64,000 nt of DNA from Mercurialis annua (GCF_937616625.2 NC_065572.1:39645653-39709652); one strand, 5' to 3'. Counted from the stretch's first letter, positions 38,506 to 49,700 are shown. The notes: generated by a model not told the origin, from the letters alone. Made by a program: numbers and translations.

Positions 38506-40620
38506 ATGAGTTCACTATTTAGAATTAATTCCGTTTCTTCTTCTTCTTCTTCAATTAAAAATAAAAATCTTATTAGCAGTGAAGATATAATAATTGAAAA
38601 CTTTGAAAAACATATAGATGATTGGGAAATTCCTAAAGTCCAGAAAAATCAAATATATGTTTCAGAAAAATTAAAATTCTTTAAAACTGATTATACCATA
38701 AAAACTGAAAAAAGAGATATCCAACTTTCAAAACCGTTTGAAACAATTTCTCTTCTTTCTCAAGATTCTATTAAAAAACATATATCTAAAGGTTATAACT
38801 ATATTCACATAGGGCTAGTTCAAGTTGGCCTAAAACCTCTTACTAAAGAAGGATTAAACACCTCTATTTTAGCAACACTTAGAGATGCTAGATTTATCCA
38901 TTTTCAGGATTCCCTGTTTGGAACGATAGAATCTAGTCTTTGCAAAGGACCAGTCTCTTTCGACTGTTATCCAAACTTTACCGTCTCTTTAAGTGACAAA
39001 AATTTATTAAAATGCTTGATCCTCCAAATTAAAACTCATAACTATGAAATGATTGAAGGATCTATACCAGTAGCTTTAATATATAAAGTTCATTATAAAG
39101 CCATGATTTCTGCGTTTAACTCTAGGCACAGATTTCAAAGTAAAAAGGGAGAAACTCTTCTTCTCCAAACCGACTTGACTAGATCTAATATAGTCATTCC
39201 AAAACCTATTCAGTGGAAAGAAATATCTCTCCCTGAAGAATGGATCCTTGAAGGATCCGTTCAGCCTTTTGCACAAAACATAGCTCCTCCAGAGCCTAAT
39301 ACCCAATTAAAACAAATAACTCAATACCAAGATGGTAAAGTAAAAATTAGTTTTGATAGAGTTTCCACAAGTTCTAGGTTCTCAGATGTCTCATCATCAG
39401 AATCAGCTGACTTAGGAAGAGTCTCTAGACTTCCTTATGTTATAAACTTGCCTTATAAAACTGATGATCAGGTTATTTTTCAAAACCAGCTAAATAGGGC
39501 TATTAACTTGCCTTACAACATCCCTGCTAGGTATTCCACTTCAGATATACCTTCATCATCTTTGCAAAATGTAGACTATAGTACTCAGGTACCTCAACCA
39601 GTCTACGTGGGTTCTCGCACAGAGAATCAAAACCTGTCACCCCCTGGCTCCCCGACTCCTTCAGCTATAACAGAAAATATTGCAAATGAATTAAATATTA
39701 TAGAAAAGGAATTTTTCCTAAATAAAAAATTATTACGTAATGACTTTTATGCAATCGAAAATTTAGAAAAAAGGACTTGGTTCTTTAAGAATTTTCAAAA
39801 TGAAAGACAAATAATTCAAGATTATTTTTATAATTTTGTAATCAAAAATAAAATTCATATTTTATTCTTTGATTGGTTTGAAATATATGCCTGTAATAAC
39901 AATATTGTATACCTTTTTAAAGCCATAAAACCAATCACAATTAGAAAAAAGGTTCCATCTTGGGAAACACCTGATGGAACAATTGACTCGGAACATCCTC
40001 CTCTTAGGCAAATTAGTTATACATATGCGAACCAAAGAGTTGATGCTTGTCCGATTAAAAAACTGCAGGATACCGATTCTGTAAACATAAAAAATGTTGT
40101 TCTTCAGAATACTTTTACAAATATATGTCTAAATACTCTTGGGAAACAACTTTCTAGACTAGAAAGACAAGTTCAAAAGCCAGAATTATCCATCGAGCCT
40201 ATAAGGATAGATAAAGGCAAACAAGTAAAACCTATTTTTAAACCTTATCAAAAATCTGTCAGTGCTCAAAATGAGGTAAAAACTGCTAAAAATGAATTCC
40301 TTCAGGTTATTAAGAACCAAATTAATAAAATAGAAGCCTACACTAGTATGGGTCAAACCGCCACTAGTAGAGGCCCAGTGGTTGAAGATTCACCACTGAG
40401 CATAGGGGTATTAGAAAAAATTGAAAACACATCTGATGAAGAAGCTTTTCAGGAAGAGTCTCCAAAAATTGAAAAATTACACTGGCATAACCCAAATCCT
40501 TTATCTATGATCCCTTCCAGGCATCCGGAATTAGAATTGGGCAATGAACCTAATATGCTAGTCCAGCCTAGGTACAATGCCTCCTCGGTTTACGAATGGA
40601 ATATTGATGGTATGTCTTAA
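38506..40620 (+). pseudogene. Pararetrovirus ORF1, movement protein part
   Basis: An open stretch of 704 codons from the first ATG after the leader. Residues about 75-260 carry the caulimovirid movement protein (30K-type) signature, including LKPLTKEGLNTSILATLRDA and the nearby DSLFGTIESSLC block. This domain forms tubules through plasmodesmata for cell-to-cell spread. A serine-rich N terminus and a Pro/Ser-rich linker (about 265-390) flank it. A second conserved block rich in aromatic residues lies at about 395-470; I do not know its role. The frame stops at 40618 (TAA) but coding character continues in the same frame beyond it, so this is the first part of a larger interrupted polyprotein. 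Confidence 0.9.
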
Positions 40621-41298
40621 TACCAAATCTTAAACTTATTACAGCAAATGACTATGGCATCCAATGCTTATAAAACCCAAATAGGAACCTCCGATAGGAC
40701 TGTAGCTGAACTCCTTATAGCAGGATTTTCAGGACAACTCAAAGGATGGTGGGATTATTATCTTACAAAGATCCACCAATTAGATATTCTAAATGTTGTT
40801 CAGGTAAGTGATGAAGGAGGACCTGTTCCAAATGAACTAGGAAATCCTATTCAAGATGCTGTGTCAACTCTTATATTTGCTATACCATTACACTTAATAG
40901 GAGATTCCACACATCTTAAAGATAAAAACGCAGACCTTTTGTCAAACCTTAGATGTAAAAAACTTAGTGATTTCCAATGGTATAAATCAACATTTCTCTC
41001 AAGAGTCGTGCTTAGGGAAGACTCTAACCAACCATTTTGGAAAGAAAAGTTCTTGGCCGGTCTCCCAACCCTGTTAGGAGAAAAGGTTAGAAACAAAATT
41101 AGAGAAACTTTTGGTTCCCATATCATCCCTTATGACCAACTAACATATGGACAACTTATTAGTTTAACACAAAAACAAGGTCTAGAGATCTGTCAAGATC
41201 TCAAACTCCAAAAACATCTAAAATGGGAATTAAGAAAAAGTAAAAAAGAATTAGGATCTTTCTGCAAGCAATTTGATTTTACTATAGGTAAAGATTAG
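40621..41298 (+). pseudogene. Pararetrovirus ORF1, coat protein core part
   Basis: Same frame as the upstream movement protein part, separated from it by the stop at 40618. It is open to a second stop (TAG, 41296). The segment around GFSGQLKGWWDYYLT is typical of caulimovirid coat protein cores, which assemble the icosahedral capsid. The C-terminal portion is rich in Lys and Glu, as expected before the nucleic-acid binding region. No start codon is required because it belongs to one polyprotein; the apparent ATG at 40648 is internal. Confidence 0.8.
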
Positions 41299-41853
41299 AA
41301 CTGTGATGGTGATTGCAGCAGAGGAACAAAAAGTGTGTCTAAAAGATTTAGAGATTTTCGTCCTAGATCCAAAGATAAAAACCATGATACTCATCATAAA
41401 AAACATTATTACAAAAAACCTTACAGAAAATCTTTCAGAAAACAATATGATAAGCCTAAAACAAATAAAGCCAACTTAAAAGATATTACTTGTTACAAAT
41501 GTGGTAAGAAAGGCCATATATCTAAATATTGCAGAGTATCTAGGAAAATCCAGGAACTTCATTTAGAAGGTGAAGTCCTAGATCGAATAGAAGCCTTGGT
41601 AGCATATTCTTCTGACTCTGAAACTGAAATGTCTTCAGAAGGTCAAAATCCTCAATTGTACGAACTAGTTACTACTTTTTCGTCTAGTTCTGATTCTAAC
41701 TCTGATGATGATTATGAATCAAAGCATGTCAATGTTCTTATAAAGGAACAAAACCTGATCTTAGATGTAATCCAGCATATTAGTAATCCTCAAAAGCAGA
41801 AAAAATGTCTAGATCAGCTCAAAAAATCCTTAGAAGAAGAACCTAAACTGTAG
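41299..41853 (+). pseudogene. Pararetrovirus ORF1, zinc-knuckle region of the coat protein
   Basis: Same frame again after the stop at 41296. A basic segment (about 41335-41460, many Lys, Arg and His) precedes a CCHC knuckle at 41491-41532, CYKCGKKGHISKYC, which binds the packaged nucleic acid in this family and in retroviral Gag. An acidic Ser/Asp/Glu-rich tail follows, as in many caulimovirid coat proteins. The frame closes at 41851. Coding resumes in another frame from about 41850, so a one-base indel lies there. Confidence 0.88.
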
Positions 41854-42425
41854 AAACAAATATCTCTTCTACTAGTACAGGATTGTATGATCTTACAACT
41901 ATTCTTGATTGAAAAAGGAAAGATAAAAAACCTTTAGGTACCATTCAAGACCTACAAAAGGAAATAAAAGACATAAAATCGGAAATAAAAGATATAAAAG
42001 AAAAACAGAAAAAAGATTCATAGACTATCCAGTTTTTAGTTTCCCAACTATCACAAACTTCTAGTGATAGTGAAGGAGAGGAGTCATTAGACAAACAAAA
42101 TCTAGAAGAAATAGAAAAGGTTCCTGAAGATTTTCTATTTGTTCTGAGAGAAATAACCTCTAGAAAATATATTATAAAAATCTCTATTGTTTTTCCAAAC
42201 AATTTTAAAATGGACACTATTGCGCTATTTGACACTGGTGCAGATCTAAATTGTATAAACACGGGATTGGTTCCAAAAAATCTTCATGAAAAAACTTCTG
42301 AAAGACTTACTTCTGCAAATAATTCTAAAATGAATTTAAAAGGGAAAACGGAAGCAAGTATTTCTAACAGTGGCTTGTTAATAAAAACAAACTTTGTATT
42401 GGTCGTAATATACACCATTCGGTGA
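41850..42425 (+). pseudogene. Pararetrovirus ORF1, linker and aspartic protease
   Basis: Third forward frame. It contains stops at 41910 (TGA) and 42021 (TAG), then stays open to 42425. A Lys/Glu/Asp/Ile heptad-like segment at about 41925-42020 looks like a short coiled coil. The retropepsin active site DTGA is intact at 42231-42242 within ALFDTGADLNCI. In this family the protease cuts the polyprotein to release capsid protein and polymerase. The frame ends just before the ILGT segment that completes the protease fold, which lies in the next frame, so a second indel sits near 42415. Confidence 0.87.
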
Positions 42426-44104
42426 TATTAGGAACACTTTTTATCAATTTAATAACACCTTACAAGGTAGATTATGATGGAATTTATTTTAAAGAAAAGA
42501 AAGTAAAACTCAATTTTTCTTTTTTAGAAAAACCTAAAACCAGAAATCTCAATATTATAAAAGCAAGTTCTATCTATAATAATAAGATCAATCTTCTAAT
42601 AAGAGGAAAACAAAACGATTTATTTCAATTAAAACAAGAAGTCCAACTTCAAAAAATCGAACACCAGTTGAAAACTGAGGTTATAAAAAACAAGATAACG
42701 GAACTCCAAAACCTTTTTGAAAAATAAGTTTGTTCGGAACTACCAAATGCTTTTTGGTCCAGAAAACAACATATGGTAGATTTACCTTATGAACCTCTTT
42801 TTGATGAGAAAAACATTCCTACTAAGGCTAGGCCAATTCAGATGAATGCTGAATTGGAACAATTTTATAGAAAAGAAATTCAAGATCTAGAATCTAAAGG
42901 GTTAATTTCTAAATCTAGATCTCCTTGGAGTTGTGCAGCTTTCTATGTAAACAAGGCCTTAGAAATAGAAAGAGGAACTCCTAGATTGGTTATTAATTAT
43001 AAACCTCTAAATAAAGCATTAAACTGGATTAGGTATCCTATACCTAACAAGAAAGACCTTTTGTAAAAACTATGTTCTTCATTTGTATTTTCAAAATTCG
43101 ATATGAAATCGGGATTTTGGCAAATACAAATCGACCCAAAACATAGGTATAAAACTGCATTTACAGTTCCATTTGGACAATATGAATGGAATGTAATGCG
43201 TTTTGGTTTAAAAAATGCACCTTTTGAATTTCAGAGGATTATGAATGATATTTTTAATCCTTATTCGGAATTTTGTATTGTATATATTGATGATGTTCTT
43301 ATATTTTCTAACTCAATTGAGCAACATTTAAAACATTTAAAAACATTCTTTTTCATCATCAAGAAAAATGGGTTAGTAGTTTCTGCAAAAAAGATATCTC
43401 TATTTCAAACTAGAGTTAGGTTTTTGGGTCATTATATTACATGTGGCACCATAACTCCTATAGAAAGATCTTTGCAGTTTGCTAGTAAATTTCCTGATAA
43501 AATTATCGATAAAACTCAGCTTCATAGGTTTCTCGGAAGCCTCAATTATGTGTTAGATTTCTGTCAAAATATGAATAGGTTAGCTAAGCCTCTTCACAAT
43601 AGGCTTAAGAAAACCCCAATTCCCTAGACTGATGAACACACTAGTATCATTAAAAAAATAAAACAACAAGTATTAGAAATCCCTTGTCTTTATCTAGCCA
43701 ATCCAGATCTACCTAAGGTGGTCGAAACAGATGCTAGCGATTTAGGCTTTGGCGATATCTTAAAACAAGTTGAGAACGGCAGGGAACTAGTTGTTCAATA
43801 CACTTCAGGCCATTGGAATGATTGCCAGAAGAATTATTCCACAATTAAAAAAGAAATTTTTTCTATTGTCTTATGCATAACGAAATTTCAATCTGATTTA
43901 TTAAATTAAATTTTTTTACTTAGAGTCGATTGTAAATCTGCAAAGGGGATTTTACAAAAAGATGTTCAAAATATTGCATCTAAACAAATCTTTGCTAGAT
44001 GGCAAGCTATTTTAAGTATTTTTGATTTTGATATTGAATATATTAAAGGCGAAGCCAACTCTCTGCCTGATTTTCTAACAAGATATTTTTTGCAGAACAG
44101 ATAG
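42422..44104 (+). pseudogene. Pararetrovirus ORF1, reverse transcriptase and RNase H
   Basis: Second forward frame, interrupted by in-frame stops at 42725, 43064, 43625 and 43907. RT motifs are well kept: the fingers region with SPWSCAAFYVNKA near 42920-42960, LVINYKPLNKAL near 42990, then the catalytic YIDD box at 43283-43294 and the FLGH motif near 43425. The RNase H domain starts with VETDASDLGFG near 43720 and continues past the last stop to DFLTR near 44080. These domains copy the terminally redundant RNA into DNA after translation in the cytoplasm. There is no integrase, which separates this from Ty3/Gypsy. The frame ends at 44102 (TAG), eight bases before the ORF2 ATG. Confidence 0.93.
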
Positions 44105-44112
44105 AAGGATCC

Positions 44113-45562
44113 ATGCCAAAAAAGAAAGGAAAAGAGAAGGTTCAGCCTTCTGAGAAAAAACCCGAAGATGCTCCTTCTGAAATAACCCTTTCAGGAGCAA
44201 AACCCATATTACCTTATGTCGACGTTGCGAAAGCCACAAATATAACCAGTTTGAGGACAAAACTTTGCAGGTACAGGAATGGATAGCATCCATTTCAAAA
44301 CACCCAGAACTGGTAAGGGCCCTTCATAGCTTTATGCAAAATACAGAGAAATCCGGGAAAGAATTGGAAATTCTAAAATCTCTCGAGGCTTGCCGAAACT
44401 CTATAGCTTTCCAAGTTATAAATATCTCAGGTAAAACCACTAAAATCGTTGTCAAAACAGAGAAAGGAGAATCTTCATCCTCTAAAACCCTTTCTCAAAA
44501 TATTTGGGTTCAAAACAGTTCTCAAAATATTTTGGCTCAACCAAAACAGAAAACAAGTTTTATTGAAAAACAGAGTTTTCAAAATATTGTTACAATCGAA
44601 AATGGATATTTTGATCAAAACCCATATTTGGTATTACAAAAAATGTTTGGAAAAAATTGGTTTTACAAACCTTGGGATTTATCCAAAACAAGAGAATATT
44701 ACCAGAGCATTCTTGAAATGACTGAGTCAGTAGAATTTAAACACTTCTACTACACAGGAAATCAATCAGAGCCTTCATACTCTACCTGTAAAATTCTAAA
44801 AATCCTAAATCCTTCTGATTGGAGACAAGAGCTTGCTAAGCCAAAATCATTTCCAATAAACTTTACAACCTCCCTAAACCACTGTAAAACTTTTTCCTAC
44901 TGGGATTACCAACAAGCCTGGTTCAATGTTTTCTTGATCCAAAACAATAAAAATACTCACACATGGTTATTTTATTTTAACGACCATATTAACCCAGCCT
45001 TGTTTCCATCATGGTTTTCACAATGGTGGAAATATTATGGTTCGGTCACCGATATCTTAATACCCGAAGTCCAGGAATCTTTCCAACTTTGGAAAACCTA
45101 CTTTAACCTTCTGATGTAGAGAAAAGACTTGCTCCACTATGTCTTTTTTCTGCAAAATTCTTCGTCCCATGGGTAACTCAGTGGTACTTAGACGTGGACA
45201 CTGAATTGGAAAATCTTATTATCAAGAGAAGATTTAAAGTCAAGTGGTGGAGTTCCTTCAAGGTTCCACAAAAACTTCTAAAACCGGAAATGGAGAAATG
45301 GTTAAAAAGAAGCCAATTACCCGTTTCAAATCCAGAGCATACACAGTTTTTTGCTCAAAAATCTAGAGCAAGCGCGCTTTTGGCATCAGCAAAAACGGAA
45401 GAACAGTACTTCACAATTATGAAGGAACTTCTTCAAACTATTCCGGGATCATCCAAAGCATCATCATCTTCATCAAATTCTGCAGCATCTTCAGAACCAA
45501 CGTTCAACCTAGCAGAAGATAACGAAAACGACTGTTTCGGGATCTTCCCGTCTGTATTGTAA
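44113..45562 (+). pseudogene. Pararetrovirus ORF2, function unknown
   Basis: Starts at an ATG at 44113 with a Lys/Glu-rich N terminus beginning MPKKKGKEKVQP. Coding continues in another frame from about 44265 (indel near 44260) and again in a third frame from about 45110 to 45562 (indel near there). The middle part is rich in Trp, Tyr and Phe, with an aromatic run around FPSWFSQWWKYYG near 45005-45045. The C terminus is Ser/Ala-rich and acidic. The position after the polymerase equals that of the transactivator ORF in some caulimovirids and of the unknown ORF2 of florendoviruses; I cannot assign a function from motifs. The region 44113-44264 has no competing frame. Confidence 0.75.
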
Positions 45563-45827
45563 AATCCTGTAAAAAAAAAGGCTTATAAAGTCATATGTAT
45601 GTTTAAATAAAATACCTGATGGACTGAAAACCTGTTTTTAGGAAGCCCATGCAAAAATTAATGTATATATAAAAATAAATAAAAAACCTGATGGACCGAA
45701 AACCCATTTGGGCAGTCCATGCAAAAATTAAGGTGTATTAAAAAAAAATTATTCCTCGACAATATTTCCGACAGCTCTCAATTGACAGACGGAGTATTAT
45801 TCGCGGTATGATTAAAATCAGCAATAA
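45563..45827 (+). other. Viral intergenic region with a duplicated ~47-bp module
   Basis: AT-rich region after ORF2. Two related units at 45613-45661 and 45686-45731, 73 bp apart, share ACCTGATGGAC, GAAAACC and CCATGCAAAAATTAA. The second can fold as nested GGAC/GTCC and CCCA/GGG stems. AATAAA-like sequences lie just before both units. No gene is visible. Confidence 0.65.
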
Positions 45828-45967
45828 TGTGGCAGACAGAGTATTATTCATCTACAAGAATCTCGTGGCCGACAAAGTACTATTCATGCTACAGTAGTGT
45901 GGCAGACAAAGTACTATTCATCTACAGGAATCTCGTGGAAGACAAAGTACTATTCATGCTACAGTAT
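45828..45967 (+). promoter_or_regulatory. Tandem 70-bp upstream promoter elements of the pararetrovirus
   Basis: Two 70-bp copies at 45828-45897 and 45898-45967. Each contains two half units with GACAAAGTACTATTCAT or a close variant (45835, 45871, 45905, 45941); a fifth diverged copy lies at 45788. They end 15 bp before the TATA box. Position and repetition suggest enhancer modules of the full-length-transcript promoter, by analogy to other caulimovirid promoters. Confidence 0.78.
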
Positions 45968-45982
45968 GCACTCCAATTTCCC

Positions 45983-45990
45983 TATAAAAA
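45983..45990 (+). promoter_or_regulatory. TATA box of the pararetrovirus full-length promoter
   Basis: TATAAAAA in the context CCCTATAAAAAGGACCC, downstream of the 70-bp repeats. A transcription start is expected about 25-35 bp further, near 46010-46020, where GAAGACACACC occurs. The downstream CT-rich stretch (46045-46090) resembles leader stimulatory sequence of plant pararetroviruses. Confidence 0.82.
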
Positions 45991-46009
45991 GGACCCTCTT
46001 CTCCAAAGG

Positions 46010-46268
46010 AAGACACACCAAATTTTCTCAAGATTAGAAAATTTCTACTTCTTCTCTCTCCCTCCACACTTTTTTCTCCTCCTTTCCTTGTTTATATTTG
46101 TAATTTATATTTCCGCATTTTATATTTATGCAATTAAGTGGTCGGTTATACCGCCCGATATTACCATGTAAGCTTATTTTTATTTTATGTCATTTATATA
46201 TTTTATTTTCTTCCTTAATCTTCTCTTCACGATGATCAAGTACCCCAGATCCTAGGATCGTCTCTTAT

Positions 46269-46270
<2 letters not shown>
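46010..46270 (+). promoter_or_regulatory. 5' part of the viral leader, ending in TGGTAT
   Basis: Transcribed leader expected after the TATA box: a pyrimidine-rich stretch, then AT-rich sequence. A short open frame (45827-46171) spans promoter and leader and is not a gene. The viral sequence ends with TATGGTAT (46267-46273) running into (TA)n; TGGTAT equals the first six bases of the tRNA-iMet primer site, which could mean the copy ends at the genome discontinuity. Confidence 0.45.

Positions 46271-46321
<51 letters not shown>
46271..46321. repeat. (TA)n tract, right flank of the pararetrovirus
   Basis: About 25 TA units between the viral end and the resuming LTR sequence. It pairs with the tract at 38348-38382. 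Confidence 0.95.
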
Positions 46322-46323
<2 letters not shown>

Positions 46324-46775
46324 TAACTTATATTCGTTAATTACACGTCAATACTTACGAGTTTCGACATTTTAACTTCGAGGTTTTATCTGAAACATTA
46401 AATTCTCCATTTAGAGTGGTATATTGATATATTAATTATCAATAATCAATTTATACGACCCTAAAGAGTATTCTCAAATTTATTAGTCTCGTTCACATTC
46501 GTTTATTAAAATTTAAATTCCCAATTTAAATTTTTAACTTCATACTATTACGATATTCTTTTACGGATACGTATAAATTAAATTTACGTTTAAATTCAAT
46601 TTATTTCGAATTTATTAAATCACTTCCCGTGATTTAATTTATTAACCTTAAATAGTCAAACCTGATTATTATCCTTTAACTGTTAAATTGTAGTCTTTCA
46701 GAATATATTTTTATATAATCGAAACCTCAAAATTTTATTTTTAATATTAATTACTTAAAATTAGGGTGTATTACA
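46322..46775 (-). mobile_element. 5' LTR of the minus-strand element, part 3 (LTR 5' end)
   Basis: Aligns with the truncated 3' LTR at 28885-29369 and ends GGGTGTATTACA, the minus-strand LTR start. Together with 33130-33704 and 36234-38347 it makes an LTR of roughly 3.2 kb once the solo LTR and the virus are taken out. Satellite begins immediately at 46776. Confidence 0.87.
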
Positions 46776-49700
46776 AAACGTTTGGATTTGTTTTGTAACG
46801 TTTGTAAACGTTTGGCTTAAATTGCTAAAGAGGTGAAACGCTTGAATTTGTTTCGTAACGTTTGTAAACGTTTGGTTTAAATTGTTAAAAAGGTGAAACG
46901 CTTGAATATGTTTGGTAAAGTTTGAAAACATTTGGTTTAAATTGCTAAAAAGGTGAAACGTTTGGATTTGTTTTGTTACGTTTGTAAACGTTTGATTTTG
47001 TTTCGTAATGTTTGCAAACGTTTGGCTTAAATCGCTAAAAATGCGAAACGTTTAGATTTGTTTCGTATCCTTTTAAACAATTGGTTTTATTTCGTAGGGT
47101 TTGTAAACGTTTGGCTTAAATTGCTGAAAAGGTGAAACATTTGGCTTTCTTTCGTAACGTTTGTAAACGTTTGGCTTATATCGCTAAAAAGGTGAAACGT
47201 TTGGATTTGTTTCGTAACGTTTGCAAACGTTTGTCTTCAATCGCTAAAAAGGTGAAACATTTGGATTAGTTTAGTAACGTTTGTAAACGTTTGGCATAAA
47301 TCGCTAAAAAACAGAAATGTTTGGTTTTGTTTCGTAACATTTTGTAAACGTTTGGCTTAAATCGTCAAAAAGGTGAAACGTTTGGATTTGTTTCGTAACG
47401 TTTGTAAATGTTTGGCTTAAATCGCTAAAAAGGTGAAACGTTTGGATTTGTTTTGTAACGTTTGTAAACATTTGGCTTAAATCGCTAAAAATGTGAAACG
47501 TTTGGCTTTGTTTCGTAACGTTCATAAACGTTTGGCTTAAATTGCTAAAAAGGTGACACGCTTGGATTTGTTTCGTAGCGTTTGTAAACGTTTGGCTTAA
47601 ATTGCTAAAAAGGTGAAACGCTTGATATTTTTTTGTAACGTTTGTATACGTTTAACTTAAATCGCTAAAAATGAGAAACGTTTGGATTTGTATCGTAACG
47701 TTTTAAATGTTTGGTTTTTTTTTTCCGTAACGTTTGTAAACGTTTGGCTTAAATCGTTTAAAAGGTGAAACGTTTGAATTTGTTTCGTAATATTTGTGAA
47801 CGTTTGGCTTAAATCACTAAAAAGGTGACAAGTTTGGATTTGTTTTCTAACGTTTGTAAACGTTTGGCTTAAATCGCTAAAAAGGCAAAACGTTTGGATT
47901 TGTTCCGTAACGTTTGTAAACGTTTGGCTTAAATCGCTAAAAAGGTGAAACATTTGGATTTGTTCGTAACGTTTGTAAACGTTTGGCTTAAATCGCTAAA
48001 AAGGTGAAACGTTTATATTCGTTTCGTAATGTTTGTAAACGTTTGGCTTAAATTGCTAAAAAGTTGAAACGCTTGGATTTGTTTCGTAACGTTTGTAAAC
48101 ATTTGGCTTAAATTTCTAAAAAGGTGACAGGCTTGGATTTGTTTCGTTACGTTTGTAAATGTTTGTCTTAAATTGCTAAAAAGGTGAAACGCTTGGTTTT
48201 TGTTTCGTAACGTTTGTAAACGCTTGACTTAAATTGCTAAAAATGGGAATTGTTTGGATTTGTTTCGTAGCGTTTGTAAACGTTTGACTTCAATCACTAA
48301 AAAGGTGAAATGTTTGGATTTGTTTCGTCACGTTTGTAAATGTTTGGCATAAATCGCTAAAAAGGTGAAACGTTTGGATTTGTTTCGTAACGTTTTAAAC
48401 GTTTGGCTAAAATCGATAAAAAGGGGAAACGTTTGGATTTGTTTCATAACGTTTGTAAACGTTTTGCTTAAATTGCTAAAAAGGTGAAACGTTCGGTTTT
48501 ATTTCGTAATGTTTGTAAACGTTTGGCTTAAATTGCTAAAAAGGTGAATCGCTTGTATTAATTTTTTTTTTGTAAACGTTTGGCTTAAATTCCTAAAAAT
48601 ATGAAACGCTTGGATTTGTTTTGGAACTTTTGTAAACGTTTGGCTTAAATTGCTAAAAAGGTGAAACGAATGGTTTTTTTCGTAACGTTTTAAATGTTTG
48701 GTTTTGTTTCGTAACGTTTGTAAACGTTTGGCTTGAATTGCTAAAAAGGCGAAACGTTTGGATTTCTTTAGTAATGTTTGTAAACGTTTGGCTTAAATTG
48801 CTAAAAATGCGAAAAGTTTGGATTTGTTTCGTAATGTTTGTAAACGTTTGGATTAAATTGCTTAAAAGGCGAAACATTTGGATTTGTTCCATAACATTTG
48901 GATTAAATCGGTTAAAAGGTGAAACGTTTCGATTCGTTCCGTAATGTTTGTAAACGTTTGGCTTAAATTGCTAAAAAGGCGAAATGTTTGGATTTGTTTT
49001 GTAACATTTGTAAATGTTAGGCTTAAATTGCTAAAAAGGTGAAGCATTTGGATTTGTTTCATAACCTTTGTAAACGTTTCCCTTAAATTGCTAAAAAGGG
49101 GAAACGTTTGGATTTGTTTCGTAACATTTGTAAACGTTTGGCTTAAATCGCTAAAAAGGTGAAATATTTTGATTTGTTTCGTAACGTTTGTAAACCTTAG
49201 CTTCAATCGCTAAAACGGTTAAACGTTCGGATTTGTTTCGTAACGTTTGTAAACGTTTGGCATAAATCGCTAAAAGGGTGAAATGTTTGGATTTGTTTCG
49301 TAACGTTTTAAAAGTTTGGCTTAAATCACTAAAATAGGGAAAGCTTTGGATTTGTTTCGTTACGTTTGTAAATATTTGGCTTAATTTGCTAAAAAGGTGA
49401 AATGTTTGGTTTTGTTTTGTAACGTTTGTAAACATTCGGCCTAAATCGCTAAAAAAGTAAAATTTTTGGATTTGTTTCGTAACGTTGGGCTTAAATTGCT
49501 AAAAAGGTGAAACGTTTGGATTTGTTTCGCAACGTTTTTAAACGTTTGGCTTAAATTGATAAAAAGGTGAAACGCTTGGATTTGTTTCGTAACGTTTGTA
49601 AACGTTTAGCTTAAATTGCTAAGAAGGTGAAACACTTGGTTTTGTTTCGTATCATTTTTAAAGGTTAGGCTTAAATCAGTAAAAATATGAAACGTTTGGA

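Larger units (their letters stand above)
38383..46270 (+). mobile_element. Endogenous pararetrovirus (Caulimoviridae), ~7.9 kb, decayed
   Basis: A near unit-length linear copy of a plant pararetrovirus, plus strand. The order is leader remnant, ORF1 (movement protein, coat protein with zinc knuckle, protease, RT, RNase H), ORF2 of unknown function, promoter, then the rest of the leader. There are no LTRs, no integrase and no target duplication. The architecture of a fused movement-to-RNase H polyprotein plus one further ORF best fits the florendovirus group known from flowering-plant genomes; petuviruses are an alternative. It sits between two (TA)n tracts inside the old LTR. At least eight premature stops and four frameshifts break the frames, so it is inactive. 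Confidence 0.92.

Noticed and set aside
45827..46171. A 114-codon frame over the viral promoter
   Set aside because: It spans the tandem promoter repeats, the TATA box and the leader; the frame is an effect of the repeated sequence.
38383..46270. Reading the viral block as a Ty3/Gypsy element
   Set aside because: It has a movement protein domain and a TATA promoter with duplicated upstream modules, and lacks integrase and LTRs, which fits Caulimoviridae.
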